Counted from the first letter of the stretch, positions 1-47,234 are shown. The stretch is DNA of 64,000 nucleotides from Metallyticus violacea (GCA_030762175.1 CM060843.1:30910001-30974000); one strand, 5' to 3'. The notes: a model not told the origin generated them from the letters alone. Numbers and translations are program-made.

Positions 1-791
1 ATTTATAGAATGTCATATATATCTAAGTAAATGTAACAAAGTTAAAATTACATCAAGAGCCGCGTTAAATTTCCTTGAGGGCAGCATGAGGTCCGAGGGC
101 TGATTAATGAGAACCACTAGTCTAAAGACTGCTGAAAATCAGGGTTAACAAACATTACAATGTCAATTGTGCATTCACAAACGATGCAGCAAGGCGTTCT
201 ATGCAACAATCAGCAACAAGACTGAAGATCCACACCATAGTCATAGTTTATGACTTACTGCAAGTCCACGATTAATCAAAAGTTCCCATTAATTAACTCA
301 AACTGTTTAATTTTGTGTTTGTGACAATAGGAACAAAAAAATAAATATTCGTACACCTGGACTAAAAGCAGTCAGAAGGAGGAGCAAATGAAATTTCAAG
401 TGCTGTTCATCACTTCCTGACCAATGTTATGTCAAAGAATGAAACTTTTCAAAATATCAGGCATTTTCTTTTGGTTAGCCAAATATTGCCACAACTATGA
501 TTTAGACTTGGCTTTTGATGCCCATAACACATCAAAACTGTTACTATGTTTTCTTCTGAACAAGGACACAGCTTCCTGCCTTATGACAGGCTATTTGGTC
601 GAGCATCAAAAGTTATTAGTTCTCAAGAATGTTATGGAGTACATGTCAATTCTGTGTTTGTGTACCCCAAAGTCAGTTCAGTTAAAGATTGGAAGTTCAG
701 GTGTTTGCATTAATACAAACCACTGAACGCCATTCAAACTGCAAAAAAGATTCTGTTTCTAAAAGAGAAAGTACAGTGCAGGAGAAATACA
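1..791. other. Unassigned AT-rich sequence
   Basis: No gene, RNA or recognisable transposon seen. An open stretch at 424-726 has no family resemblance and no coding character. Confidence 0.4.
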
Positions 792-2513
792 AGTTGTGTT
801 CCAAAATTAAACCGACAAATTTTGAGATATGTTAGATAATGTTGTTTAAAACTGCTTTGTTAAGGAACCCATGGGCTGCGATGTTTTGGTTCTCTGCAAC
901 AAAGTATTATGTCATGAATACTTCCCCGTAATTTGGTTACTCCTTCAGCTCAGTATCATACTTCCGCCCAATTTGATTACTTCTCCAGTCAATTATTTGA
1001 TGTCAATTATTGATGCTTGCATTCAGTTAAAACTCGGTATCACACTTTTTCATTTGTTTACTTCCTAGGCTCTCTTGTCATTCCAGGCAGTATAGTGGCT
1101 AATTTGTTCTCACTATCGGTCAACCATTAGGTAAAACTCAGTTTGCTCACTTCTACGACACAGCATGGAACATTATCAACAGAATGAGCTGACTGACGTG
1201 CATTTGGCTTACGAAATGACTTACGGTTTTGGTCGTGCGCCTCAGAGGCTTTACCGGGAACGGTTTCCAAACCAACGAAGTCCACATCACACTACCTTTG
1301 CCAGCATTGATCGCAGATTACGCGAACTGGGCACATTAGATAGGCGAGGAGAGGGTCAAGGACGGGGACGATTTGAACAAACTCCTGTAGCCGAGGTGCG
1401 TAGAGGACAATCCTTCGAGTATTCGCGCTATAGCTCGACAATTGAACTTAAGTCGCTCCACGGTCAGTAAAATTCTGCAGGAACAGCTGTTACGCACGTT
1501 TCATTTTCAATATATCCATGCGACTATGCCAGGTGACTTACCCATTGCGACGGCAATTTTGTGCATTGTAATTGTACCAAACTGAGGAGCGACAAGCCTT
1601 TTCAACACACATGATGTACACGTATAGGCGAAAGATTAATTCTCACAATTCAAATGTTTGGGCCTTTGATAAACTCCATGCCAAAGTTATGCGGTCACAT
1701 TATTTCACATTTGGTATCAATGTGTGTACAGATTGTAAATTACTTTCTAATAGAACCATACCTTTGCCGCGATTAGTCATCGCCAACAATTACTGGCGTT
1801 TTTGAGAGAAATTTTGCCCGAGTTACTGAAAATGTTTTCTCTCAATATCAGAAATACAATGTAGTTTCAATATGATGGGGAATCAGCTTACTTTGGTAAT
1901 GAAGTATGTAGTCATCTAACAGCTGCATACGGAAATCACTGAATAGATGGGGAGAGCCCTTGTTTGGACGGCGCGTTTCCCTGACCTTAATCCTCTTCAT
2001 TTCTACTTCTGGGGACACATGAAATCCCTTGTTTACAAAACTGCTATTGAATCCTTTGAAGATATTGTAGTTTGCATAGCTAGAGCAGCTGATGAAATCA
2101 AAGACATGTCTGGCGTCTTTGAGAGAGAGAGAGAGAGAGTATGACACATCGATGCGCGCTTTGTCTGGAAGTGAATGATCGTGTGCTCCAGCATCTACTT
2201 TGAGATCAGAATAGTGCATCTATTTGTTTCAGAATGTTAATTTAATACCTCAGAAAGAATTTAGCAATTACATTTTTGTTTTGTTTCTGTTATCATGTAT
2301 TCTTGGGTTAAATGCATACTATATTAATTATCATTGACTTTATTTATTAATTTTTCCATTACCTCATCTCTTCCTGTAAAAATCGCGCAAAAAATTACTA
2401 ACCTTATAACACTGAAACGAAACGTCGTAGCCCGTAGCCCTTAGTTTCCTTAACCAAAAGTGCTTTAAAATGATCCTATCCAAAAGTTTGTCGGTCTAAT
2501 TTTGGGACACCTG
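792..2513 (+). mobile_element. Decayed DUF4817/DDE transposon (Tc1-mariner superfamily)
   Basis: About 1.7 kb bounded by imperfect inverted repeats of roughly 70 bp. The left end near 796 reads GTGTTCCAAAATTAAACCGA. The right end (complement, ending 2513) reads GTGTCCCAAAATTAGACCGA, and both continue to a shared TTAAGGAA. The interior has an N-terminal helix-turn-helix fragment and a C-terminal DDE fragment on the + strand, with the middle broken by stops and shifts. Confidence 0.75.
1165..2220 (+). pseudogene. DUF4817-type DDE transposase remnant
   Basis: The opening 101-codon frame contains LAYEMTYGFGRAPQRLYRER and FPNQRS, typical of the DUF4817 helix-turn-helix domain that starts many insect DDE_3 transposases. 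About 450 bp further, a second open piece (1947-2144) reads ARFPDLNPLHFYFWGHMKSL, corresponding to the usual SPDL-P-DF-LWGH-K motif around the last catalytic Asp. The segment between is out of frame, so the gene is dead. It shares a family with the remnants at 5566, 15027 and 38340. Confidence 0.75.
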
Positions 2514-2689
2514 AAATATTGTCAATAAACGTTTCAGTGAAACCGATTTTCTTTAATAACACTGGCACTTCGATTTCACTACTCAAGAGAGGATGCAGTC
2601 ATTTGCAGTTTTCCTTCAGCAACAATAACTTAGAGACCAATATGTATCTCAGCTCAAAATAAGAGATTTATAATCTTCTTGTAAGAAAT

Positions 2690-3090
2690 GGGTTGGACTA
2701 CCCTCTTAGTATGGTTAGCGTCACTGACTACTGACCGGGAAGCCATGGTTCGATTCCCTGCTTAGTAATTTGTTTAAGTTAGAGAGGTCTGGAACAGGTT
2801 TCACCCAGCCTCGTGAAGATAATTGGGGTTGCCTGATAGAGAGATGGCGTTTTTCCATCTCCCGCGTGAAAGCCGACCGGCGGGATACCGGCACACTAAT
2901 CAAATGCCTCCCTGACCGCCTGTGGTGCCTCAATAATAAAAACTGGTGTTAAACACCATTAAAAATGCCCCCTGCAATACTGCTCTCTTTCAATGAGGTC
3001 ATAAGACGGAAGTAGAGAAAGCAGAGATCGCTGCAGCAGGCCAAGGTCACCACGGGTTGTAGCGCCAATGAGAAGAAAAAGAAGTGGAAT
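2690..3090 (+). repeat. tRNA-derived SINE, family 3
   Basis: The tRNA-like head has an A-box-like TAGTATGGTTAGCGTCA and a B box GGTTCGATTCC. The body includes CCCCCTGCAATACTGC and GGTCATAAGAC. The tail is rich in GAAGAAAAAGAAG. A second copy lies inverted at 48627-48912, where the tail adjoins a huge CTT/GAA tract. Confidence 0.6.
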
Positions 3091-4630
3091 GAATACAAGA
3101 GAAGATGAATACTTGCCTTCTACAATGAACTAGAATCAGCACCAACAACTGCTACAGAACATCTTGATGTACCTCGTGAGAACTGTAATTGTGTTAATCG
3201 ATAGAACGTGTGTAAGTATGAAAAATAATAGCTTGGCGTTCTTTTGGAAAGCCTTGCATTCACATATAGGTCTTTTGTAACTACATCCTTGTGACAATTT
3301 CAGCTAGTAATATTAATGTTGTAATATTTATCAGTAATTTTGAAAAATATTATGAAAATGGAAATGTGTATAGTTGCATTGATAACAGCCTATAATTTAT
3401 TTCACAGAACTAGTTAAAAATTGATATACACTCCATCATGTTTAAGTGCAAAGCTAGTTATATATACAGATCGGTGAAAATCAAGTTACATCCACCACAA
3501 GACATATTAGAAAAATTCCTAAAATTTAATTAAAATAAAATGTATGGGTACTAATTCAGAAGACAGTGTAAATCACTTAGGCCCAATGGTAGTAAAAGAT
3601 TAAGTATACGTTTGAGAAAGATTATTTATTGTTGAAACCTATCTATTAAAGAGGAAATCCTATGATAAATACGAGCGTTAGTTTCGTAGAATCGGAGTTT
3701 GCATTATCATCAATGCGGTATATACTCACGATTTGTTTATATACGTATAATAAAAATAGCAAAGAATAGTAAATGGGGGGGGGGTAGACACTCATAGAAG
3801 AGAATTGATGTGAGCTGCTATGATTGAGGGCTAGTGTAGGAATATAGCTGTGTTAAAAGGACTTAAAAGTATCACATATTGCCCTACAAAGTACCCGCGG
3901 TGCACAGATACATCTTTGATGATGAAATTTAAATGTTTTCTACTAACCAGGCGCGTCGAAGCTTGGTTTCATCTTGATATATTTTTGAAAATCAGTAAAT
4001 TAAGATATCCGTGAAATGTAGAATGAGAAAAGAAGAGAATTTGCAAACTTTGAGCATGACGCAGCAACGTGTATGAAAGTGATTGAGCTCGAAACTATGG
4101 CTATTCCGTTTCCCTCTCAGTATGTGAGTGCAGAACTTGGAAAATGAAAGCAGTCAGTGAGATAGCAGAAGGTCATAAAACTCTCTTAGATGTCAGGTGC
4201 ACTTGAGAAAACATAGTCAGCATTTTCAGCATTTAGTATGAAATTTAGCTGAGTCAGACAACAAGTATTCATTATTATTTGATAATGAGTATTTATCATT
4301 AAAACATTAATTATCTAAATAATCAATTAGTCCAAATATATAATTTAATAATTTATTTCTATGAGTGCAACTCTCTCGAGAAGGAACGAAATGTGTATGG
4401 GAGACACTGATAGTACCATTCGCACCGCAAGTGTAAAAGCTTTAAACAAATTAAATTAAGACAAAAAGTGAACGAGCACAAGAAGTGATTGAACTGAGTG
4501 TAAATGGGAAGATAAATATATATAGGTGATCCAGAATCTCCTTTCTTTTTTTCAAGTTGTACCCTCGTGTACTTTTACGGCAATACATGCTATATTTGCA
4601 ACTTTCAAGGGTTCTACTGATGGTTGTTGT
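3091..4630. other. Unassigned AT-rich intergenic sequence
   Basis: No coding signal or recognised repeat. A short G run lies at 3776-3783. Confidence 0.4.
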
Positions 4631-4635
4631 TGATT

Positions 4636-4900
4636 TGGTTTATTTATGGGCGCCCTTTAGCATCCAGGTCATTAGCTTCCCATTCAAATCAGGGTTGAAA
4701 AATTTTGTTCAGAGGTCACTTTTTTCAGGCTTGAGGTTCTTTTTCGTGCCGTGACACACGTCTTTACTTCCAATCCTAAGGAAGCCATACTTAAGATTTT
4801 TACGCCCGAAAGAAAATATCCATGGATCCTGGCCGGGTTTGAACCAGCGATCTTGGGTTTAATAGGCAAGCTCGGTTACTACTACACCATCAGGACCGAC
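4636..4900 (-). repeat. tRNA-derived SINE, family 1
   Basis: Minus-strand copy. The head reads GTCGGTCCTGATGGTGTAGT and a B box GGTTCAAACCC follows. The body includes the AAGTATGGCTTCCTT block and a 3' end near CAAATAAACC. Same family as 6788, 9502, 38998, 49158, 62437 and 62984. Confidence 0.7.
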
Positions 4901-5250
4901 TTCTAGCAATGGAAAAAATTAGATATTATATTATGTTTCTTTCCAATGATATTATGTGATGGAGATAGAGGACGCAGCGGTCGTCGCGGCAAGCTAAGGC
5001 CCATATGGGGCTGTAGAAGGCTAGGAAGGAATGTGTTCCTTTCTTTTAATTCTCTGTCATATTTTCATTACCAAATAACATACAAAGCTAATATTCAATT
5101 AACGCACATTTATTAATCCTTTTCTATTCGTGTACTATATTAAATCTAATTTATTTTAGGTGTTGCTGATTCTGATCCAATTTCGGTTCACGTAGATAAA
5201 TATTTACGCAATGATAGTGAAACACAAGAAACCATTATTAAAGAATATAT

Positions 5251-5565
5251 ATGTATGAAGTACTGTGCGATCAGTGGTGTTTTCCGCTATGGCGCGGGCT
5301 TTTTCCTATGATCGAGCCTCCAATTGTTTGCCGCGCCATAGGGAGGATAGCACAAGCCTACCTGTTTACTTGTTGGTCTTGCAGTCATAGCGCGCTGTTC
5401 CTGGGTATGTGCTGTGTTGTTCGTTTCGTAAGTGTACATAAAGTATTATCCCTCGTGTGTTTACAACGGCACAGCGTATCTTTATTTACGATTCATAAGT
5501 ATTTGGTGAAAGGGTTTTTTTGAGCCTACAGTTATTTCTGTTACTTATGTGAATACCATGCTAAC
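5251..5565. other. GC-richer unassigned stretch with hAT-like CAGTGG start
   Basis: CAGTGGTGTTTTCCGC at about 5270 resembles a hAT terminal repeat, but I found no matching second end or target duplication. Otherwise unassigned. Confidence 0.2.
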
Positions 5566-5925
5566 CCATTTTTTCAGAGAATTAACCGACAGGGAGCATG
5601 ATCATGCATGTTTTCAACAGCATGTTTTCACTGCTCACACTGCGAATAATTTCATGAGAACAATTTACAATGCCCCCTCGGTCCCCCAATTTTAACAACC
5701 TGCGATCATTATCTCTGGGGCAAATTAAAAAAAATGTCGTGTACAAGACAAACCCGCACATAATATAAGAACTCAAAAGTAATATTCGTCAGAAAATTGT
5801 TCGGATATTTCAAAATGAGCTACAATGAGTAATAAATAATTTCCTAAAGAAATGCCAAAAATGTGTGGAGAATGGAGGCGGGCATTTTCAGCCTCATTTG
5901 GTTATTTTATAAGTAAAGAGGCTCT
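5566..5925 (+). pseudogene. DDE transposase C-terminal remnant (DUF4817 type)
   Basis: Reading with frame changes gives RELTDREHDHACFQQHVFTA, HTANNFMRTIY, then a VYKTNPH-like piece and a Cys-rich tail of the KCVENGG type. This order matches the second catalytic Asp region (FQQD, here FQQH, so the Asp is lost) and the C-terminus of insect DUF4817/DDE_3 transposases. No N-terminus or inverted repeats were found. Confidence 0.55.
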
Positions 5926-6787
5926 TTTAAAGTAGTTTGTATATTGTTGTATGGTTGGTTTATTTTGTTGTTCTACTCTTCCGCTAATCACTGAGAACCG
6001 GTTGGTGGGCTAACGGGCTAACGAGTGGTTCACCCTTAGGCAAAACACTCCGGAGGAAAACAAAACTGATCACACGGTGTCTGTAGCGTATTCTCAGTAG
6101 TCAGATATTAACAACTATTAAATTATCTACTTCTTTACATACTCCTTACGGCGTAATGTGGGTTGCCTATTCCACAGCGATTCTGGGAAACCGTCTATAT
6201 ATAAGACTAAGAACCGAAGAAAATGGGAAAAGAAGGGGAAAAACGGGACGAGGACAAAATAAACATTTGAAAGGAAGAGACGATAGAGAAAAAAGAAAAT
6301 CTTTTAATATAACAAGAGAAGGAGGAGGGGTAACGGAGTAAGTGAAAGCTCCAGAGTCTTTCGAAAGAAAGGAATAGACAATAATATTTGACGTTAGCTT
6401 GTGAAATTAAAAGTAAAACAGAGCTTTTGTATAATTTAAAATGGGAATTAGATACAACAGGTATCCCATAGTCTGATAACCCTAAATTCTGCTATTATTA
6501 TTTCTCATGTGCAGCAACTCTGTCAATGTTCAGGTGTTATAAAATTATTTTGATTGTTGTTAATTTTTCCTTTTATTTATTTGCGCTTGTGCGAAAGACT
6601 GTTAAGTACTTGTACTACCCTCAGCAACGCTGTGGCATGATTGATATGGTTTAACGAACAATAGGTATTTACAATACGACCAGCCTTTTAAAAAAAATAC
6701 ATTATTTGTAGCATCATAGCGTAATTCAATATAATCCTGTGGCATATTTGTCTATATGAAGAGGCAAAAAGATCAAGTTTGCGACGA

Positions 6788-7070
6788 TTTTTTTTTGTTT
6801 ATTTACGGACACTCTTGAAGGCCTCAGGTCATCAGCGTCCCATTCAAACCAGGGCGTGAAACGGCTCAGAGCCCTCTTTTTTTCAGGCTCGAGGTTCTTT
6901 ATCGTGCCGTAAATGTATGACATGGGACCCACGGCTTTACTTCTCTTCCGAAGGAAGCCATACTTAGAATTTTTATGCCCGAAAAAATCTATCGGTCCTG
7001 ACTGGGATCGAATTCGCGATCTTGGGTTTAGGAAGCAAATATGGTTACCACTACATCACCAGGACCGACT
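6788..7070 (-). repeat. tRNA-derived SINE, family 1
   Basis: Near full-length minus-strand copy. Complement head AGTCGGTCCTGGTGATGTAG, B box near GATCCCAGTCAGG, body with GGGACCCACGGCTTTACTTC, and 3' end AAATAAAC. Confidence 0.7.
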
Positions 7071-7074
7071 GCGA

Positions 7075-8880
7075 CGACTTTGTAATCATAGCGAAACCAA
7101 GGTCAGCTAACCTCAATAGTGCCTCATTCTAATTGGTACTTCCTCACCTGGACCGCACAATAATTCTTCTAACATGCTTATTCATAAGAGTACAAAGCAA
7201 ACTGTAAATCACTGCCACTAGATGATTAATACACCTCTAAATATTCCAGCAAGGAGAATTTGGAAGTACATCACATAGATATTTAACATTGCTAATAAAA
7301 AGTATGAATAAACTTTTGAAACTAGAATTTTGCCTAGTAATATTAAATCAGAAAACCTTGTAAAAACTGTCTACTCATTGTAGCCAACTAGTATAATTCT
7401 GTTTGAAGGCAGGTATCCTACACGTTTCAGGTTTGTAATATACTGAAAAAAAAAAAAAAGATTATTATACCAAAGAAGAAAACACGATGTCTGTTCAACT
7501 GTATTACGCAGGATATTCTTTATTCTTTGAGAGAGGTGAGAGATCTGTTTGTTTATTAACAATAACAATTGAACATGGAAACTTAATAGTCCATCCATAC
7601 CTAAATATTCTTAAAATTAACGGTCTAACTAAACTTATGCCCAAACATTACATATATTTAGCAAAAAATCAAAAAAATCGGAAATATTAAAAATAATTCA
7701 TTATGCAAAACTCTAGTTTTAGTTATGTGTATATGTTATGATCACAGTGAGAAATACAGTAAATGCTCACAAATACTGACTGTTGGAAACATTTGCCTTG
7801 TTGCTTGGCAAATGCAGGCAACTGCCTTTATAGTCTTCTTGTGATACATCGATTCCAATAATAATAATACCAGCATTTATTAAATGCAAAGTACTTTTAC
7901 AGAGTCCTCATTTTGCTATGCAATTCGAAATTGGTTTGACTGGCGGAAATACTTCATAATGGTCTCGCCAGCTACCGAGGCAAATCATGTTATATCGTCA
8001 GAATTCATTTTGTTTCTTTCGTAAAGTATTAGTAGTAAATAGTAACTCACCATCGTAATAAATGATCGAAGCGCCTACCCTCCGATGTGAGATATGCCTA
8101 AATCCTTTAGAAAATATTTTGGGACGCTCCCCATAATTCATTCTCCCAAATATTGTAAACTCTCTCTCTCAGATGTTTTCCTTCAGTTCCTCCATGGGTT
8201 TTATTTCAAGTATAACAATAATTTTGTACATACTTAATACGCACTGCCGACAGATACGCCTACTTGTTGGACTAATAGAGTTTAAGAAATTGGAGAATTT
8301 TCTAATCGATAGCCTAATTCATAAAGCTGCTCCTCTGTTAAAAGTCGGCTTTTTGGTCTCGACTTTTATCAATGAAAATGCTAGGTTCCGAATTTTGTTC
8401 ATCAATGTTCTACTTCTCAAAGAAGATGGTACTTCTGTAAATTTAGCACGAAATTTCTTCTTTTATGATTTCTTTTGCTCATAACAATAATATACAAACA
8501 TTGTTTGATCGCGCATATCTCAATCTCGGCATATTTCATAACACATAAACACTAACATGCACTTTCAATGGAAATGCAACTGAAACAGAGGGTATAATAA
8601 ATGCGACTGAGCAAGCTCAAATACCTGTGTCAGCGGAACTTTACATCAGTTTTACGAATTGTGCAATCTGGTTTGTTGCCCGCCACTTAGAAATTGAGCA
8701 TGCTCTTAGCCCAACCCTGCCTTTCATGGCTGACTTAGCCACTTTTCCTTTTCTTGTCTTTTATAGCTGTAGATTCCTGCAAGTAACAGTTATTCATTTT
8801 CAATTCAAAACTTTTCATCAACAACGAATATCACTAATTTGCAGTCATTATTTTTTCTATTCAAATGTTTAGTTTTGCTA
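7075..8880. other. Unassigned AT-rich sequence
   Basis: Open frames here (for example 8173-8484) have no family resemblance. Nothing else is supported. Confidence 0.4.
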
Positions 8881-8885
8881 ATCCT

Positions 8886-9203
8886 GTCTTCTTCTTCTTC
8901 TTCTTCTTCTTCTTCTTCTTCTTCTTCTTCTTCTTCTTCTTCTTCTTCTTCTTCTTCTTCTTCTTCTTCTTCTTCTTCTTCTTCTTCTTCTGCTCCTCCT
9001 CCTCCTCCTCTTCCTCCTTCTTCTCCTTCCTCCTCCTCCTTCTCTTCTTTTTCCTCCTACTCCTCTTCTTCTTTTTCCTCCTACTCCTATTCTTCTTCTT
9101 CTTCTCCTCCTCCTCTTCCTCTTCTTTTTCTTCTCCTTCTTCCTCCTCTTCCTATTTCTCTTTTTCCTCTTCTTCTTCTCCTTCTCCTTCCTCCTCTTCT
9201 TTT

Positions 9204-9235
<32 letters not shown>

Positions 9236-9238
9236 TTC
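8886..9238. repeat. (CTT)n/(CCT)n polypyrimidine microsatellite
   Basis: About 105 bp of pure CTT repeat, followed by about 250 bp of mixed CTT/CCT with rare A interruptions. Long Ser, Phe or Arg reading frames across it are by-products of the repeat. Confidence 0.95.
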
Positions 9239-9501
9239 ATTTCTTTATTTTGTACAGTAAGGATGAGAACAGGAAGCATGATGATTAGGAATAGTAAAAG
9301 ACATTACACATAACAAAGGAAGCATTTGAAAAGGAAGAATCAAGGAAGCCCCACTTATATACCCCTCTAACCTTTTCTGGTACTGTTCCTAGACAATTCA
9401 GTCCTTGATATGCTTCTTCTAGTTATAGAACACCAGTATGCATGGTGTTATGTAATCAACTTAAAAAACTTTCATTTGAAGTTTATCACCCAACATGGTA
9501 T

Positions 9502-9785
9502 ATATATTGGTCCTGGTGGTGTAGTGGTTACCATACTAGCCTTCTAAACCCAGAATCGCTGTTTCAAACCCAGCCAGGATTGATGAATTTTTTCGGGCAT
9601 AAAAATCCTAAGTATGGCTTCCTTTGGAAGGGAAGTAAAGCCGTGGGTCCCATGTCATATATTTACGGCACGAAAAAGAACCTCAGCTTGAAAGAAGAGG
9701 CCTCTGAGCAAAATTTGTCAGCCGTTTCATGCCCTGATGACCTGAGCTGTTAAAGAGCATCCGTAAATAAATCAATTAAAAAAAT
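9502..9785 (+). repeat. tRNA-derived SINE, family 1, with target duplication
   Basis: Cleanest copy in the window. The A box lies in TGGTGTAGTGGTTACCA and the B box in GTTTCAAACCC. The body has GGGTCCCATGTCATATATTT and the tail is TAAATAAATCAATTAAAAAA. It is flanked by an exact 12-bp target duplication CCAACATGGTAT at 9490-9501 and 9786-9797, so it is a fairly recent L1-type-machinery insertion. Confidence 0.85.
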
Positions 9786-9799
9786 CCAACATGGTATCC

Positions 9800-10848
9800 A
9801 AATTATAAAATTGAAATTTTCTAAAAGTATATTTAAGGGCTGCAATATTTTCAGAAGTTTCCTTTAACAATTTGAATATATAGCTAAATATTTATGAAAT
9901 TAAAAAATACCTAAATATTGCGTAACAATATTAATTTATTCATTTGGCTATTAAAATTTGTTTTTGTAAATAGTTAATGAATATGCTTGGTTAAAAGTAA
10001 ACTTTACAATATTCTTCAAAACTTTTGATATAAGGTTAATTTATATGCACAGTCTGACCCTTTTCTAATTGATCTAAATTTCTTGTTATCTATATTTTCA
10101 GCATGCTCTCTTTCAAGAGATATACTTCTCCCAGTGATGCTATAATATTTTCACACTTCCTGAAGATTGGTTTATAGCCTCCATGCCTTCATAATGTAAT
10201 GAAAATTTTCTCTGAAATATTTTCTTCAACATAGTATATAGCATATAGCATTATGCTGAAGAAACAGCACATTTCATCTCAGTTTTCTGCAATATTCTCA
10301 TTGATTGCATCTTGTAATTTTGGAACAAAATTTACATAATATTATTACTCTCTGTACATAAAGAATTAGAACACCACTTTGTCATTCCAAAAAACATACC
10401 TTTTTAATTAATAGCAGTTGCAAGTTCCAAGGATTATTAGAGATATGGAACTTTGTGCAACATTGGTATATTGAGCAATGCCAATCTGAAACCCAGGATA
10501 TCCTACATACTTCATGAAGAAACTTTCACCTTTGCTTTGCAACTGACAGCTTCTCTTTTTTCATTTGAACCTGCTACAAAGTCCTACATTAGCCACTGAA
10601 CTGTTGCCTCAGGCATCTCAGAAAATCTGGAAAATAATTTCTGTTTAGTGAGAGTATTATATTAATACAACATGTAGTTTCTTGCTCTCTCACAACATTA
10701 CCACAAGTTTCTGCTCCAGAAACAACAGACATGCTCAACTGAGAGTTAATTAGGTTTCTTAATACATTTTGTAGAGACCAATTGCAACTGGCAATTGAGG
10801 AATAATCTTTTATTTTTATCAATATTATCTCATGTCTCTTACACCTAG
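9800..10848. other. AT-rich region upstream of GPx
   Basis: No transposon recognised. A promoter or 5' UTR exon of GPx may lie here, but I cannot point to one. Confidence 0.3.
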
Positions 10849-10908
10849 TTGTTTAAAGAAGCAATTGAAAGACAGACAATAATTTTTAAAGGTAAATTTC
10901 AGATTGAC

Positions 10909-45280
<34,372 letters not shown>

Positions 45281-47004
45281 TCTGAACATTATATGTTGTG
45301 CAGCAATTTTCATGATAAAATATGACAAGGAAGATTGTATTAATTAGAAACAACCATAAGTTAAACATATTAATAAAATGTATAAAGCATTTTTCCAAGC
45401 ACTAAAAGTGACACTATTTTAAATATGTGCATCTGTCATCAAATAATAAAATATAGTACTAGTCCCAGTAGGTTAAAACAAATACAGAAAAAATAAAATT
45501 GACTTGTGAAAGTTTAAATAAAAACTTAACAATAACTGGTCAGTTTTAGAAGAAGTAATAGCATTAAAGAAGTTTTCTGTAGTCTCTTTTCTGAGTTTGC
45601 ATCATTCTAATTGATAAGATATTGCATCTTTAGAGAATATGATACTGCAGTTTCACATGACATCATTAACTTTTGTCTACACTGCTCTAAACATTTACAA
45701 AAAAAGGTTTTATGTAAAAGTATTTTTGAAAACATATATTCCCTGCAACTTTTATGAGAAATTCTCTGTAGTAATGCATAGCTTTTAAAAATAACTGTTT
45801 TAAAACAATGGAATATAAATTGTGGATCATTATAAAGTACTCACTTGAGATAATTCTCTAAAGTAATTTTAGGTGAAAACAAATATTACTTTAAGATTAT
45901 TTTCTGTTGAAATGAATAAATTAAAAAGTTCATAGGTTTCAAATTTGTATGATATTAGAATTCACCTTCTTTTGGTAGTATATGAAATGAAATAAAATGA
46001 ACCTTGAAGCCTGAGCATTTTAAAGTACATCTTCTTTTTTATATTTTATCTTTTTGAACTGCAAGTTTATAAAGTCTATTTTGTTGCTGTTTTATAAATT
46101 AAAGTTATAAACTTTTCATACAGTTTTTCCTAATTTTAAAGCTTTTTCAATGATTTTAGAAAATTGTTAAGTTAATGTTTTAAAATAAAAACAATTAGCT
46201 TTACTTTTTAATTTTTTTAAAGCATGAATATTTTTAATGAGAATTTATAAAAATTAAATCCAATTCCATTCTTTTATTTCAATCTTTAATGTGTAAATGA
46301 AAATATTGCAGATAGATTATTTTTAACTCTGTGATGCAATGTCATCAATAAAATGAGATAACATCTCATATGAACTTCCACCTGGGTAAGGTGCATATGC
46401 TAGCAGAGAAACATACATGAACATTTTTAAGAAGATTGAATAACTAAAATATTTTTGTCAAAATTTATTCAAAGATTACTGTCAATTTTTCATTTGACTT
46501 ATATCCATTTTTACAAAAGTCAGAATATGACAAATATCTCATATTTTAAAAATGCAATATGTAACAGAATCAAGAATGTTACTGTGCATACCATTTCTGC
46601 AGCGTTTTCTATTAACTGTTACTAAATACCATAACCACAGCTTGGAAAAATGTCATTGTGTAAAAAGAAATTAGATTCAACTCCCAGATAATCTGTAAAG
46701 ATATTATTTGTGATTCTTTTTGTCTAATGAAAAGTAAACTCTTATAGTAAAGGAACACACCCACAAATAAATAAATAAAAAAATAGATAGATAAAAAAAA
46801 TAAAAAAAATAAATAAAATTAAAAAACATAGGGGAAAAGAAAAAAGTAACTCATTTCTGCTGTTAGAGTGTGACCCGTACATATTTTGTTTTAACAGCCT
46901 TTTTATTTTAAAGTTAAATACACACTAAATTGTACAAAAAAAATCTTGTACTGATAGAGGCACTGTGCTCTCATGCTGTTTGTGAACATTGAACTTGCCC
47001 ACTT

Positions 47005-47051
47005 ATGAAAGTTCAGCCATAAACCAAGGCTCATGGTGGGCTGCACAGGAT
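47005..47051 (+). promoter_or_regulatory. SECIS element, Form II
   Basis: Candidate selenocysteine insertion element in the GPx 3' UTR, 1.7 kb after the stop. ATGA at 47005-47008 faces GGAT at 47048-47051, giving the U.U, G.A, A.G quartet. Helix II pairs G47011-C47018 with G47039-C47046, with one T.C mismatch. The unpaired AAA at 47021-47023 lies 12 nt after ATGA, the usual spacing. A 4-bp mini-helix ACCA/TGGT closes a 7-nt apical loop, as in Form II. Folded by eye. Confidence 0.7.
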
Positions 47052-47228
47052 GTTGATTGACATTCTGAGAACTTGTGCATTCATCTCAGGAAGCCAGTCT
47101 ATGGGGAAGATCTGTGTTCACATTCAACATAGTGCACTAGTAGTTAATGAATGTGTACTTTTGAAAACATAAACAACAGAGCATGTAAAAGGGCATTTCA
47201 TGTAATTGTATTGCATACATATACTGAG

Positions 47229-47234
47229 AATAAA
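47229..47234 (+). terminator. Distal polyadenylation signal of GPx
   Basis: AATAAA followed by a T-rich stretch about 30-45 nt downstream. It is the first good signal after the SECIS, so it is the likely end of the selenoprotein mRNA. Confidence 0.5.

Noticed and set aside
424..1068. Small proteins at 424-726 and 871-1068
   Set aside because: No recognisable domain, no splice or start context; the second overlaps the transposon terminal repeat region.
5269..6080. A hAT element starting CAGTGGTGTTTTCC
   Set aside because: No matching inverted end or 8-bp target duplication could be found.
8839..9288. Long frames of Ser, Phe or Arg/Lys
   Set aside because: They are translations of the CTT/CCT microsatellite in different frames, with no non-repeat coding sequence.
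9509..9590. tRNA genes at SINE heads (also 4890, 7060, 44680, 48905, 62437, 62984)
   Set aside because: A and B boxes are present but the cloverleaf arms do not pair properly and SINE bodies follow; these are retroposons.
46320..46380. Hairpin ATGAGATAACATCTCAT as an alternative SECIS
   Set aside because: It lacks the quartet and the unpaired AA at the right distance; the 47005 fold is far better.
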